Shown here in pieces: positions 52,842 to 61,817 of a stretch of DNA of 64,000 bases. The position numbers were made by a program, and so were the translations under genes. Under the pieces are notes generated by a model. That model searched no databases, was not told where the DNA came from, and saw nothing but the letters and a program-made list of their open reading frames with translations. Positions within the stretch are counted from its first letter, which is position 1. Each line of letters starts with the position of its first letter. This DNA is from Paenibacillus lycopersici (GTDB lineage Bacteria > Bacillota > Bacilli > Paenibacillales > Paenibacillaceae). Location of the stretch: contig NZ_CP048209.1 of the NCBI RefSeq assembly GCF_010119935.1, forward strand, positions 3,723,001 to 3,787,000, given 5' to 3'.

Positions 52842-54158
52842 ATGACCAAGAGAATCAAACCCGCGTTACAGCTCTTCATGGCCGCCGTTATGGCTGCCGC
52901 GCTCTTCATCGCATGGGGCAGCGATGCCAATGCGAAATCCCTCTCTTTCACCGCTTCCGACGATGCCTGGATGTGGGGCACGACATTCATGGGCAGCTCC
53001 ACGACCAGCCTATCCGTCTACGGCGGGCAGGACAAGAAGGCCTATCTGAAATTCACGGCAAGCGGCGCCGGTACCATTCAAGACGCCATCCTGAAAGTGA
53101 CCTGCGTCACCGGCGGAACGGCCACGGTTGACGCCTATGCGGGAACCGGCAACAATACGTGGACGGAGGCCAATCTGGCCTGGAATAACCAGCCGGCCGT
53201 CGGCACCCTGCTCGACTCCAAGAATATCAACTTCGTCGCCGGCAATACGTATTCGTTCCGCGTCAACTCGCTCGTTTCGGCGAACGGGACGTATTCGATC
53301 ATCTTGAAGGCTACGGCAGGAAGCGAAGTCGCGTTCGCTTCCAAAGAAGGCGCCAATGCGCCGCAGCTGATCGTCTCCGACGGCACGACGCCGATCTCAT
53401 CCGAAGGTCCGAGCCTCGCCGGATACACGCTCTACAAAGACTATTCGTTCGGCACCTCGAAGAACGTGAACAGCCTGACCGCCCTCTCGAACAATTTCAA
53501 TGCTTACGGCATCGCCGGCACGACGGTCATTAACAGCGAATGGCAGCGCTATCAACCAATCAATGCGACGAACCATGTCCTGACCTCCAATTCGCTCGAT
53601 TTGACGGCAGTCGCGAATCTCGGCGGCGTCTATGACGGCGGAATCAGCAGCGGCCAAATCACGACGAAGGAAACCTTCTACCCGTCGAACGGCAAGACGT
53701 ATATCTTCCAGCTGCGCGCCAAAATCCCGAACGGCGTCGGCACTTGGCCGGCCTTCTGGATGTATTCGCCAGGCGGCACGGGCTCGACCGCATCCGAAAT
53801 CGATATTTTCGAATTCTTCAACTCTCCGACGCAGAACCACTACGACTGGACCGGTTACGACCATGGCTCGGGCGTAGGGGACAATTACTACAACATCATG
53901 ACGAATCAATGGGTTTGGCATCCGGGCACCGATTTCTCGGCCGACTACCATACGTACTCGCTCGTCTGGAAGGAAGGCGAAATCCAGAAATGGGTCGACG
54001 GCACGATGGTCAAAGGCACCAACTTCCTCTGGTACGGCCCGGCGCCGCAAGTGCTGATCAATCTCGCGATTGGCGGCAGCCCGAACAGCAACCCGACTTC
54101 CGCTACGTTCCCGGCGAAGTTCAGCCTCGATTACTTCCGGGTTTACGTGAAGAATTGA
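52842..54158 (+). CDS. Secreted GH16 family glucanase with N-terminal carbohydrate-binding-like domain
   Basis: A 438-residue exported enzyme. Signal peptide 1-31 (ending ANAKS); a strand-rich domain (about 32-185) with YLKFTASGAGTI and NTWTEANLAWNNQPA, typical of the DNRLRE/CBM96-like modules; then a GH16 domain (about 200-438) with WPAFWMYSPG and the catalytic EIDIFEF (two Glu and the central Asp). It should hydrolyse a beta-glucan or related polysaccharide; the exact one is not readable. ATG at 52842 follows GGAGGAATTGAC. Confidence 0.9.
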   Translation: MTKRIKPALQLFMAAVMAAALFIAWGSDANAKSLSFTASDDAWMWGTTFMGSSTTSLSVYGGQDKKAYLKFTASGAGTIQDAILKVTCVTGGTATVDAYAGTGNNTWTEANLAWNNQPAVGTLLDSKNINFVAGNTYSFRVNSLVSANGTYSIILKATAGSEVAFASKEGANAPQLIVSDGTTPISSEGPSLAGYTLYKDYSFGTSKNVNSLTALSNNFNAYGIAGTTVINSEWQRYQPINATNHVLTSNSLDLTAVANLGGVYDGGISSGQITTKETFYPSNGKTYIFQLRAKIPNGVGTWPAFWMYSPGGTGSTASEIDIFEFFNSPTQNHYDWTGYDHGSGVGDNYYNIMTNQWVWHPGTDFSADYHTYSLVWKEGEIQKWVDGTMVKGTNFLWYGPAPQVLINLAIGGSPNSNPTSATFPAKFSLDYFRVYVKN

Positions 54159-54178
54159 TGCCCGTTTAAGTTTAGCGT

Positions 54179-54211
54179 AAAGGGATGAAGCGAGCGCTTC
54201 ATCCCTTTTTT
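54179..54211 (+). terminator. Terminator of the GH16 gene
   Basis: AAAGGGATGAAGCG and CGCTTCATCCCTTT with a 2-nt centre, then T up to 54211. It can also serve the convergent lipoprotein gene. Confidence 0.9.
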
Positions 54212-54228
54212 GTGCGAAGATTGACCCT

Positions 54229-54573
54229 TTAACGTATCGTATCTTGATCGCCGGGATGACTGATCTGACTGAGACGGTAGCCCTTCGCCGCCGAGCCTTC
54301 GTAGGTCGCGAAATATTCGCTGCCGACTTCGATCAGATTCCACACCATATTGCTGTCTACGATAAGTCGGATGTCCTCTGCGTTCGACATGCTGGAATTA
54401 TGAGCTACGATCCACTTCTGTTTATAATCATCCGAATGCTCCTTGGCCGTAACCTTAATGAACAACGTTGCCGCGGTATAATCGTCGCTTGACGCGCTGG
54501 ACGTGCCCGCGCACCCCGACAGCAGCATGACCAGCACAAGCATCGCGGCGGATTTCGGCAGATGTCTCTTCAT
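54229..54573 (-). CDS. Small lipoprotein of unknown function
   Basis: A 114-residue protein with a lipoprotein signal: MKRHLPKSAAMLVLVMLLSG then Cys21 (lipobox LLSGC). After a Ser-rich spacer the domain contains LFIKVTAKEHSDDYKQKWIV. It resembles short DUF4362-type or similar lipoproteins, not assigned. ATG at 54573 follows GAGGATCACG; the longer frame is rejected. Convergent with GH16. Confidence 0.75.
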   Translation of the reverse strand: MKRHLPKSAAMLVLVMLLSGCAGTSSASSDDYTAATLFIKVTAKEHSDDYKQKWIVAHNSSMSNAEDIRLIVDSNMVWNLIEVGSEYFATYEGSAAKGYRLSQISHPGDQDTIR

Positions 54574-54935
54574 CGTGATCCTCTTCCCCTTCTCGATCGC
54601 GTAGGATAGTTGCTTGCTTATTATGTAAAACGTTCGTATCCGCGTTGCGTTGCGCAAAAGGAATCATTTTTCAGCGAATTTGTAAAGATTTTATTTTCAT
54701 ATTACATAATCATTGTTATGTAAACATTATTGAGATAGTCGGGACACGGTCGAAATGAGGCGATGTTCGTATCGCACATAATATTAGTTATGTAAACTCA
54801 AGTCACGCCACCGCATGAATTCATCGACATCCCTGCCAATAATTACGTCTAGGTATTCCGATTTCTATTCGTTACGATAGATAGATCGCTTATGCGATGC
54901 GCTCTATTATTAGCGGAAAGTGAGAGTCTAGACCC

Positions 54936-56570
54936 ATGTTGCGATTATTGTCTATCCGTCAAACGATCGTCGTCGGCCTGCTGGCAGTTATGATGGCATC
55001 CCTGCCGCTGCCTTTCCCGGCAACGGCCGCCGCAGCCTCATCGGTTCTTCCCTATGACGATATCCGCAGCAATTACGCGACGGAATCGATTGTTAATATG
55101 ACGAAACTGAACATCATAACGGGCATGGGCGATCGCCGGTTCGAACCGGACACAGCGGTAACACGCGCGCAATTCATAACCATGCTCGACCGATTGCTGG
55201 GCATTGCACCCGTGACGAGCGCGATTGCCGCATTCAGCGACGTGGCGCCGGCGGCATGGTACTACGAATGGGTGATGCCCGCGATTCAATTGAACATCGT
55301 TCAGGGCATGACGGCTGCTTCGTTCGAGCCGAATCGCCCCGTCAGCCGTCAAGAAGCGGCCGTCATGATCGCTCGCGCGCTGAAACAGTCTTTATCGGCT
55401 TCTACGGCCATACCTACGGGACTTTACATGGATCAGGAGCAAGTCGGTACATGGGCCGCTGCCGCCGTCATGAGGCTAACGGAGATTGGATTGATGGGGG
55501 GCGACCAAGGCCGCTTCCGCCCGCAAGCATCGATGACCAGGCAGGAAGCGGCCGTCATGCTGAACCGGATCTGGACGTATCCAGGCTGGAAGGCGAAACT
55601 CCAGGCGCCGCCGCCGTCAAGCATTCAGCTTGGCTGGCAATACGGGCAGACGACCGCTCAATTCGAGAAGCAAGTCGCGCAATCAAGCGTAAACACCGTT
55701 TCGCCGCGTTGGTTCTTCCTTGGGCAATCCGGCGCGCTCGAGGACCAGACGGACGCTTCCCTCCTCCTCTGGGCGCGGCAGCAGGGCAAGCGCGTATGGG
55801 CCATGGTCGGCAACCATTCCAGTCAGGAAGCGACGCATGCGATGTTGTCCGACGCGGGCAAGCGTCAGGCGTTCATCCTGCAATTGGCGGAACGCGTCCG
55901 GAAAAATGGCATCGACGGCTTGAATATCGATTTCGAGAATATGATGCCCGAGGACCGAAGCGCGTTCACGGCGTTCATTACGGCGCTTCACCAGCAATTG
56001 AAGACCGTCCCCGCCGTCTTGTCCGTTAACGTCTCTCCGGATTTCGGGACAGATTGGACCGATGTGTTCGATTACCATGCGCTGTCCGTCAACGCCGATT
56101 ATATCGTGCTGATGGGCTATGACGAGCATTGGGACGGGGATCCGGAGCCCGGCTCGGTCTCTTCGCTGCCATGGCTGCGCACCGGGATCGATCGCTTGCT
56201 GGGCGAAGCGGCTGCCGGTAAAATCATTCTGGCTTTGCCATTGTACTCGCGCGAGTGGACGCGCGGCAAGGATGGCTCGTATACGTCCGAAGAGATCAGC
56301 CTGCTCGCGCAAAATCGCGCCATACTGGCGAATAAAGCCGTGACGGCGTGGGATGATACGCTTGGACAATATGTATCGGCGTACATTGATTCATTGCTGC
56401 AGCGCCGGATTTGGCTGGAAGACGGCCGTTCGTTGACGCGCAAAACCGAGTTCGTTCATACTTACTCGCTCGCCGGCAGTGCTTATTGGTATATCGGCGG
56501 GGAAAGCACCGATGTGTGGGCAAGCATAAGCAATGCGAACAAATACGATGCGTACGATTTCACGTCATAA
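54936..56570 (+). CDS. SLH-domain surface protein with GH18 glycosidase-like domain
   Basis: A 544-residue exported protein. Signal peptide about 1-34. Three SLH modules follow (about 38-80, 98-140, 160-205; NMTKLNIITGMGDRRFEPD, PAIQLNIVQGM, RLTEIGLMGG), which bind pyruvylated wall polymer. The GH18 barrel (about 230-540) has the catalytic GLNIDFENM near 325 (D-x-D-x-E) and IVLMGYDEHW near 390. It belongs with YaaH-like spore/cortex glycosidases or wall hydrolases. ATG at 54936; ribosome site weak. The 278 bp upstream is AT-rich with TTATGTAAAC twice (54716 and 54787). Confidence 0.88.
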   Translation: MLRLLSIRQTIVVGLLAVMMASLPLPFPATAAAASSVLPYDDIRSNYATESIVNMTKLNIITGMGDRRFEPDTAVTRAQFITMLDRLLGIAPVTSAIAAFSDVAPAAWYYEWVMPAIQLNIVQGMTAASFEPNRPVSRQEAAVMIARALKQSLSASTAIPTGLYMDQEQVGTWAAAAVMRLTEIGLMGGDQGRFRPQASMTRQEAAVMLNRIWTYPGWKAKLQAPPPSSIQLGWQYGQTTAQFEKQVAQSSVNTVSPRWFFLGQSGALEDQTDASLLLWARQQGKRVWAMVGNHSSQEATHAMLSDAGKRQAFILQLAERVRKNGIDGLNIDFENMMPEDRSAFTAFITALHQQLKTVPAVLSVNVSPDFGTDWTDVFDYHALSVNADYIVLMGYDEHWDGDPEPGSVSSLPWLRTGIDRLLGEAAAGKIILALPLYSREWTRGKDGSYTSEEISLLAQNRAILANKAVTAWDDTLGQYVSAYIDSLLQRRIWLEDGRSLTRKTEFVHTYSLAGSAYWYIGGESTDVWASISNANKYDAYDFTS

Positions 56571-56587
56571 TTCAAGCGCATCAAACC

Positions 56588-56633
56588 GAAGAGCACGGGC
56601 GATTCATGATCATGCCTGCGCTCTTCTTGTTTG
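56588..56633 (+). terminator. Terminator of the SLH-GH18 gene
   Basis: GAAGAGCACGGGC and GCCTGCGCTCTTC pair with one mismatch across a 13-nt loop, followed by TTGTTTG. Confidence 0.65.
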
Positions 56634-56709
56634 TTCATGTAGTCGTATGAGCCGTACCGCAGCATTCAATCCCGTATGGCCGCCCCCATCCATGACTGAT
56701 TCGGCGTTG

Positions 56710-57549
56710 TCAAGCTTTCCGCCCGATGTACAGCAAATGCGATGCCGTCGCTCCCAGCAGATACGGATCCGCAGCCGATTCATAGATCAGCTCCATTAGC
56801 TGTTTCTCTTCGCCGCGCGATTGCCAATACGCCCAATTCTCCTGCGTCAACCGCCCGCCGATGCCGGAAGAAGACAGCAGCGAGACCGTCTCGAAGCCAT
56901 GACGTTCGAAGAACGGCTGGATATCCGCGATATTGAAGAAATACGCTCCCGTGAACCGGCCTTGATCGGCATGATCGAATATGCCGGTCTCCTTGAAGCT
57001 CTGGATGGCCGCCATATTGTCCAGCGGCTTCCATTGCGCGGGAGCCATTAAGGCCGTTAATATTTTGCGGATACGCGGCCGCACCGCGACGAATACGATT
57101 CCGCCCGGCTTCGTAACCCGGTACAGTTCCCTGACGGCTTGAATCCGGTCATCCTCCGCCTGCAAATGATACAGCGGCCCCAGCATGAGCGCGGCATCGT
57201 AATGATCGTCTGCCAGCCCTTCCAGTCTCCGCGCATCTCTGACCAGAAAATCGTCAAATTGATTAACGAGATTAAATTCCTCCGCCTTCGCTCTCGCGAT
57301 ATCCACCAGCCTTGGCGTCAGATCGGACAGCGTTACGCGGAGGCCCAGCTTCGCCAATGCCATCGCGTATTTGCCGGGACCTGCCCCGTTATCCAGAACG
57401 CGCCCTTCCTTCGGCAGATGCTTCCGGATGAAATGCCAGTTTACGTTGAACTCCAGCGGTTCGCGGTCAAGCCTGCCCCACTCGTCGAAACTGGAATAGT
57501 AGTCGATGATTTCACTCACGGCATGCGCCTCCAATGCGGTATTCGACAT
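56710..57549 (-). CDS. Class I SAM-dependent methyltransferase
   Basis: A 279-residue methyltransferase. Motif I is VLDNGAGPGKYAMAL near 50, motif II LSDLTPRLV near 73, motif IV DHYDAALMLGPLYHL near 112 and motif post-II TKPGGIVFVAVRP near 145. Substrate unknown; the C-terminal 110 residues form an extra lid domain. It lies 26 bp after the amidase in the same direction. Confidence 0.88.
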   Translation of the reverse strand: MSNTALEAHAVSEIIDYYSSFDEWGRLDREPLEFNVNWHFIRKHLPKEGRVLDNGAGPGKYAMALAKLGLRVTLSDLTPRLVDIARAKAEEFNLVNQFDDFLVRDARRLEGLADDHYDAALMLGPLYHLQAEDDRIQAVRELYRVTKPGGIVFVAVRPRIRKILTALMAPAQWKPLDNMAAIQSFKETGIFDHADQGRFTGAYFFNIADIQPFFERHGFETVSLLSSSGIGGRLTQENWAYWQSRGEEKQLMELIYESAADPYLLGATASHLLYIGRKA

Positions 57550-57575
57550 ATGATTAATGCTGTTAATAGAATGCG

Positions 57576-59078
57576 TCAGGCACGGATTTCAGGCTTCACG
57601 CGGTGCTTCGTTCGCTGCTCATACGCGTAGGCGATACGAATGAGCGCCGGTTCGCTGAACGCGGTGCCGGCGAACGTAATGCCGAACGGCCTGCCGTTCG
57701 CTTGATACCCTGCCGGAACGGCTATGGACGGATAGCCCGCCTTGGCGCTCAGATCGGCGCCGATATACGCCGGGAACAGGATGGCATCCAAGCGATATTC
57801 CCGCAGGGCGTAATCGATGCCGTCGTTCTGCGCGCGCCGCAGGTCGAGAACCGACTCCAGGGCGTAATCGCTCCCGCCGAGCGGATTGACCAGCCCCTCG
57901 CGATACTCCAGGGCGTCCTGACCGTATTTTAACGCCTTCTCCTCATGCGCTTCGTTCCATCGAATCAGCTCCGCCAAGGAATGAACCGGCATATGCGCCG
58001 GAAGCCGATGCAGATAATTGTCGATCGCATGCTTGAATTCAAGATTCATTTTGTTCCACTTCCAAGGCCCGTGGAAGGAAGGGATCCGAATGGCCTCGAC
58101 GACCTCGGCTCCGGCTTCCTTCATATCCCGGATCGCCTGCGAGAATAACGATTCATCGAATTCGCCGCCGTTCCGCGCATGCTCCGGCACCTCGCTGAAT
58201 ACGCCGATCCTCGCTCCGCGCAAGCCCTCTTCGTCCAGATAGGCGGTATAATCCCGCATGTCAGCCGAACCGCTGCCGGGATCGGCGATCGAACCGGCAT
58301 CGCGCCAGGTGGCCGGATCCTGCTCGTCCCGCCCGATCAAGCCGTTCAGCAGTGCTGCCGCGTCGGCCACCGTTCTGGCCATCGGGCCTGCCGTATCCTG
58401 GGAATAGGTGAACGGGATCACTCCCGTGCGGCTGATCAAGCCGACGGTCGGCTTGATGCCGACGATCGACATCTGCACGGCCGGGCTTAAGATCGAAGCG
58501 GACGTTTCCGTGCCTACCGCCGCCGCCGCGAAATTCATGGCAGCGGCAGCCGCCGATCCGGTGCTGGAGCCGCCTGCGAAATAATCGCCGTACGGATGCG
58601 CGACTTGGCCGCCTCGCGAGCTGTACCCTGCCCACATCGTAGAGGACATGCCGTTGGCCCATTCGGTCATGTTGTTGGTCTTGCCCAGGATCACGGCTCC
58701 GGCTTCTCTCAAGCGCTGCACGAGAAAGGCGTCCCGGTCGCACACATGCTGCTCCAGCGCCAACGATCCGGCGCTCGTGCGCATGTTGTCGCCGGTCTCG
58801 ATGTTGTCTTTCAACAATACCGGTATGCCATGGAGCGCCCCTCTGCCGCCGGCTCGCGCCCGTTCCGCATCCAGTGACTCCGCAATGAATATCGCATCGG
58901 GATTGATTTCCAAGATGGCATTGATACGCGGTCCGACCTTATCGTATGCCGCTATTCGGGAGAGGTAGGCAAGCACCAGGTCCCGCGAAGTCAATCGCCC
59001 CTCCTCCATCGCAAGCTGCAGCTCGGCAATACTCGCTTCTTCCAATTGCAGGTTCGGCAACGGATAGGCAGTTGTCAT
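57576..59078 (-). CDS. Amidase signature family enzyme
   Basis: A 500-residue amidase with the Ser-cisSer-Lys triad: Lys in PVLLKDNIETGDN near 89, and the Gly/Ser-rich GGSSTGSAAAAAMNFAAAAVGTE, named by its start GGSSTGSA near 170, with the nucleophile Ser in GTETSASILSPA near 195. It cleaves linear amides; substrate is unknown. No signal peptide, so cytosolic. Start 59078 follows AAAGGAGCGG. Likely co-transcribed with the methyltransferase. Confidence 0.92.
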   Translation of the reverse strand: MTTAYPLPNLQLEEASIAELQLAMEEGRLTSRDLVLAYLSRIAAYDKVGPRINAILEINPDAIFIAESLDAERARAGGRGALHGIPVLLKDNIETGDNMRTSAGSLALEQHVCDRDAFLVQRLREAGAVILGKTNNMTEWANGMSSTMWAGYSSRGGQVAHPYGDYFAGGSSTGSAAAAAMNFAAAAVGTETSASILSPAVQMSIVGIKPTVGLISRTGVIPFTYSQDTAGPMARTVADAAALLNGLIGRDEQDPATWRDAGSIADPGSGSADMRDYTAYLDEEGLRGARIGVFSEVPEHARNGGEFDESLFSQAIRDMKEAGAEVVEAIRIPSFHGPWKWNKMNLEFKHAIDNYLHRLPAHMPVHSLAELIRWNEAHEEKALKYGQDALEYREGLVNPLGGSDYALESVLDLRRAQNDGIDYALREYRLDAILFPAYIGADLSAKAGYPSIAVPAGYQANGRPFGITFAGTAFSEPALIRIAYAYEQRTKHRVKPEIRA

Positions 59079-59324
59079 GGTTGGATTCCGCTCCTTTATC
59101 GATCCGTATCTTTGATAGAACGGAGTATAGGTCTCTCGTATATTCGATTATAGTCGATTTTCCGATTCTTGTAAGTCTCTGCTTGATTTGCTAATGATAT
59201 GCAAACTTTCTGCAACCCTTGGAATCCTGCGCGCGTTATAATAGTGTTTGATTGCTAGATTAAGCGACCTGCAGGACAACGCTTGCTATTATGCCTTTCT
59301 TATCCGAAGGAGTGTCGAAATTGT

Positions 59325-60605
59325 ATGCGTTCCAAAAGTAACGTAGTCAAAACTTCATTGCTGGCCGCGAGCTCGGCCCTGTTATTGTTCTCCGGCGCTG
59401 CCGGCGCCGCTGCGACTCCCACGGCGGCGAGCGCGTCTCCGCCGATCGGCATCTTGCTCGACGGGTACCCGCTGCCGTTTCCGGCCGCGCCGTTCGTAGC
59501 GGACGGTACGACGATGGTGCCGTTTCGCGCCATTGCCGAGGCTTTGAACGTTCAAGTCGACTGGTCCAACAAGACGCAGTCGCTGACGGCGACGAAAGCG
59601 CCGGCCGATGCGAACGCGACGGCAACGACGGTCGTGCTGCGCAAGAACGACAAGAAAGCCTCGATCAACGGGCAGCAGCAGGTGCTGGCCGTCGCGCCGG
59701 CGATGAAGGACGATTCGCTATTCGTCCCGCTGAAATTTTTCAGTACGGCGTTCGGCGCAGCGGTCAGCTGGGACAGCGTGCTCCGGACCGTCTCGATCGT
59801 ATCGCCGGCCGAGCCGATGTATGCCGAAGCGTTCTACGCCATCTCCTCGTTCAAGAAAGTCGCGCTCGTACCGAAATTCAACGCCGTATCGTTCGGCTGG
59901 ACGAGAATCGACGCAACCGGCAATCTCGTCTTGAACGGACGAGATTATTACTGGCCGAAGCCGGCGGGAGACGTGACGCCGGAATCGATCGTGCAGGACG
60001 CCGCGGCGGCGGGCAGCAGCCCGAATCTGATGGCGGTGGCAACGGACGGCAGCGGCGAGCTGACGAAGCTGCTTCAGGATCCGACGCTTCAATCCGCGGT
60101 CATCGACCAGCTGGTGCAGCTCGCCGCGGACAATCATTTCAGCGGAATCACGCTGGATTTCGAAGGTCTCGGTCTATCCGGCGATTTGGCGGCCATCCAG
60201 CAGTCCTACACCGGCTTCGTGAAGCTGCTGGACCAGCGCGCGAGCGCGGCGAACTTGAAGCTGACGCTCGCGCTGCATCCGCTTAACAGCTCCTACCGCG
60301 GCTACGATTATAAGAAGCTCGGCGAATTGGCGGACGAAATCATTCTCATGGCGTACGAGTATTCGTATGACAAAGGACCCGAGCCAATGAACCGCGTGAA
60401 TGAAGCGGTCCAGCTGGCCATGAAGGAAGTGCCGAAGTCGAAGCTGGTGCTCGGGATTTCGCTGGGCAGCGAGAACGCGCAGTCCGTCGGCGACAAGATC
60501 GGCCTGGCCAAACGATACGGCATTAAAGGCGTCGCCTTCTGGTACCTGGGCATTCTGAGCGACGATACATTACGCGCGATTCAGAATACGATCGCGCTGC
60601 GATAG
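59325..60605 (+). CDS. Exported protein: copper amine oxidase N-like domain plus GH18 barrel
   Basis: A 426-residue exported protein. Signal peptide about 1-35, CuAO-N1 type stalk domain (about 38-160; FVADGTTMVPFRAIAEALN and SLFVPLKFFSTAFGAAVSW are diagnostic), then a GH18-type barrel (165-426) with GITLDFEGL near 278 and ILMAYEYSYDKGP near 335. The catalytic Glu (DFEGL) is kept. It is similar in plan to spore-coat or wall glycosidases of the YaaH/YdhD kind. ATG at 59325; GGAG is about 12 nt upstream. Confidence 0.87.
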   Translation: MRSKSNVVKTSLLAASSALLLFSGAAGAAATPTAASASPPIGILLDGYPLPFPAAPFVADGTTMVPFRAIAEALNVQVDWSNKTQSLTATKAPADANATATTVVLRKNDKKASINGQQQVLAVAPAMKDDSLFVPLKFFSTAFGAAVSWDSVLRTVSIVSPAEPMYAEAFYAISSFKKVALVPKFNAVSFGWTRIDATGNLVLNGRDYYWPKPAGDVTPESIVQDAAAAGSSPNLMAVATDGSGELTKLLQDPTLQSAVIDQLVQLAADNHFSGITLDFEGLGLSGDLAAIQQSYTGFVKLLDQRASAANLKLTLALHPLNSSYRGYDYKKLGELADEIILMAYEYSYDKGPEPMNRVNEAVQLAMKEVPKSKLVLGISLGSENAQSVGDKIGLAKRYGIKGVAFWYLGILSDDTLRAIQNTIALR

Positions 60606-60863
60606 CCGGATTGCTTCCCTCGAACCCCTCATAGACTTGCTTGACAGGACTGCCGGCTAGCGTACGAAATCGCTCGGGGCAGTCCTTCGTCATTCTACGG
60701 CTCCGATCGGCACTGACAACGGTAAACCTGAATAAGAAGTGAGAATCGTAAATAGTGACGATTGCCGCGCAGCCGGATTTCTCATACGATTATCCTCGGA
60801 AAGGCATTTTTGACGCAGGCCCGCAACTCGTATTGAACCCATTACGAAATGAGGAATGCCGTT

Positions 60864-61817
60864 ATGCCAGCGAAGAAAATCATCGTGATCGGAGAATTGA
60901 ACGTGGATTTGATTTTTGCCGACAAGGATATTCGTCCGGAACCGAACCGCGAGAAGCTCGTCCGCGAATTTCGTCTCGCGCTCGGTTCTTCCTCCGCCAT
61001 CACGGCGGCCGGTCTTGCCGGACTCGGCTACGATGTCGCCTTCGTCTCCATTGTCGGCGACGACGAATTCGGCGCCTACTGCCGCAAGGAGCTCGTCCGG
61101 CTAGGCGTCGATGCGGCGCATGTGCTCGTTGACGGCAGCAGACGTACAGGCGCGACTCTGTCCATGTCGGACGGCAGCGACCGCTCCCTGCTGACGTACA
61201 TGGGCACGATAGCCGACGTGACGCCGGAGCTCGTGCCGGAGGAACTGCTGCGCGATGCCGCTCATGTCCATTTCGGCTCTTATTTCCTGCAGGACGGCAT
61301 GCGGCCGCATTGGGCCGAGCTGTTCAAGCGGGCGAGGCAGAGCAGTCTGACGACCTCGTTCGATGTCGGATGGGATCCGGCGGAGCAGTGGGACCGCGAA
61401 CGGCTGGCGGCGCTGCTCGCATGGACCGATTGGTTCATGCCGAGCGAAGAAGAAGCGCTGCGCATCTTCGAAGCGGAAGATATCGCCAAGCTTGCGGCCA
61501 GTCTCCCCACGTCGCGCGGAGCGGTCGCGGTCAAACGTGGCGGCGAAGGCGCCGCTCTCTTCCTCCCGGACGGCCGAGTCGTAGAAGGCCTCCCCTACTC
61601 CGTCGAACCGCTCGATACGACAGGAGCGGGCGATAATTTCAACGCCGGCTTCATCGCCGCCATGCTCGAAGGCCGGAGCGATGCCGATGCGCTGCGCTTC
61701 GCCAACGCCTGCGGCGCCTTGTCGACGCTTGCGATCGGTGGCGCCGGAACGGTGACGCGCGAAGGCGTCGAGCGGTTCTTGAACGAGCGGATTACATTCC
61801 CTGCGGATGCCGGATGA
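60864..61817 (+). CDS. PfkB-family carbohydrate kinase (ribokinase-like)
   Basis: A 317-residue sugar kinase. Signatures: IGELNVDLIF at the N-terminus, GSSSAITAAGLAGLGYDVAFVSIVGDD (named by GSSSAITAAG) near 43, FMPSEEEALRIFE near 192, and the catalytic DTTGAGDNFNAGF near 252. Start 60864 is preferred to 60849 because GAGG lies 9 nt before it. It overlaps the next kinase by 4 bp. Exact sugar not assigned. Confidence 0.9.
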   Translation: MPAKKIIVIGELNVDLIFADKDIRPEPNREKLVREFRLALGSSSAITAAGLAGLGYDVAFVSIVGDDEFGAYCRKELVRLGVDAAHVLVDGSRRTGATLSMSDGSDRSLLTYMGTIADVTPELVPEELLRDAAHVHFGSYFLQDGMRPHWAELFKRARQSSLTTSFDVGWDPAEQWDRERLAALLAWTDWFMPSEEEALRIFEAEDIAKLAASLPTSRGAVAVKRGGEGAALFLPDGRVVEGLPYSVEPLDTTGAGDNFNAGFIAAMLEGRSDADALRFANACGALSTLAIGGAGTVTREGVERFLNERITFPADAG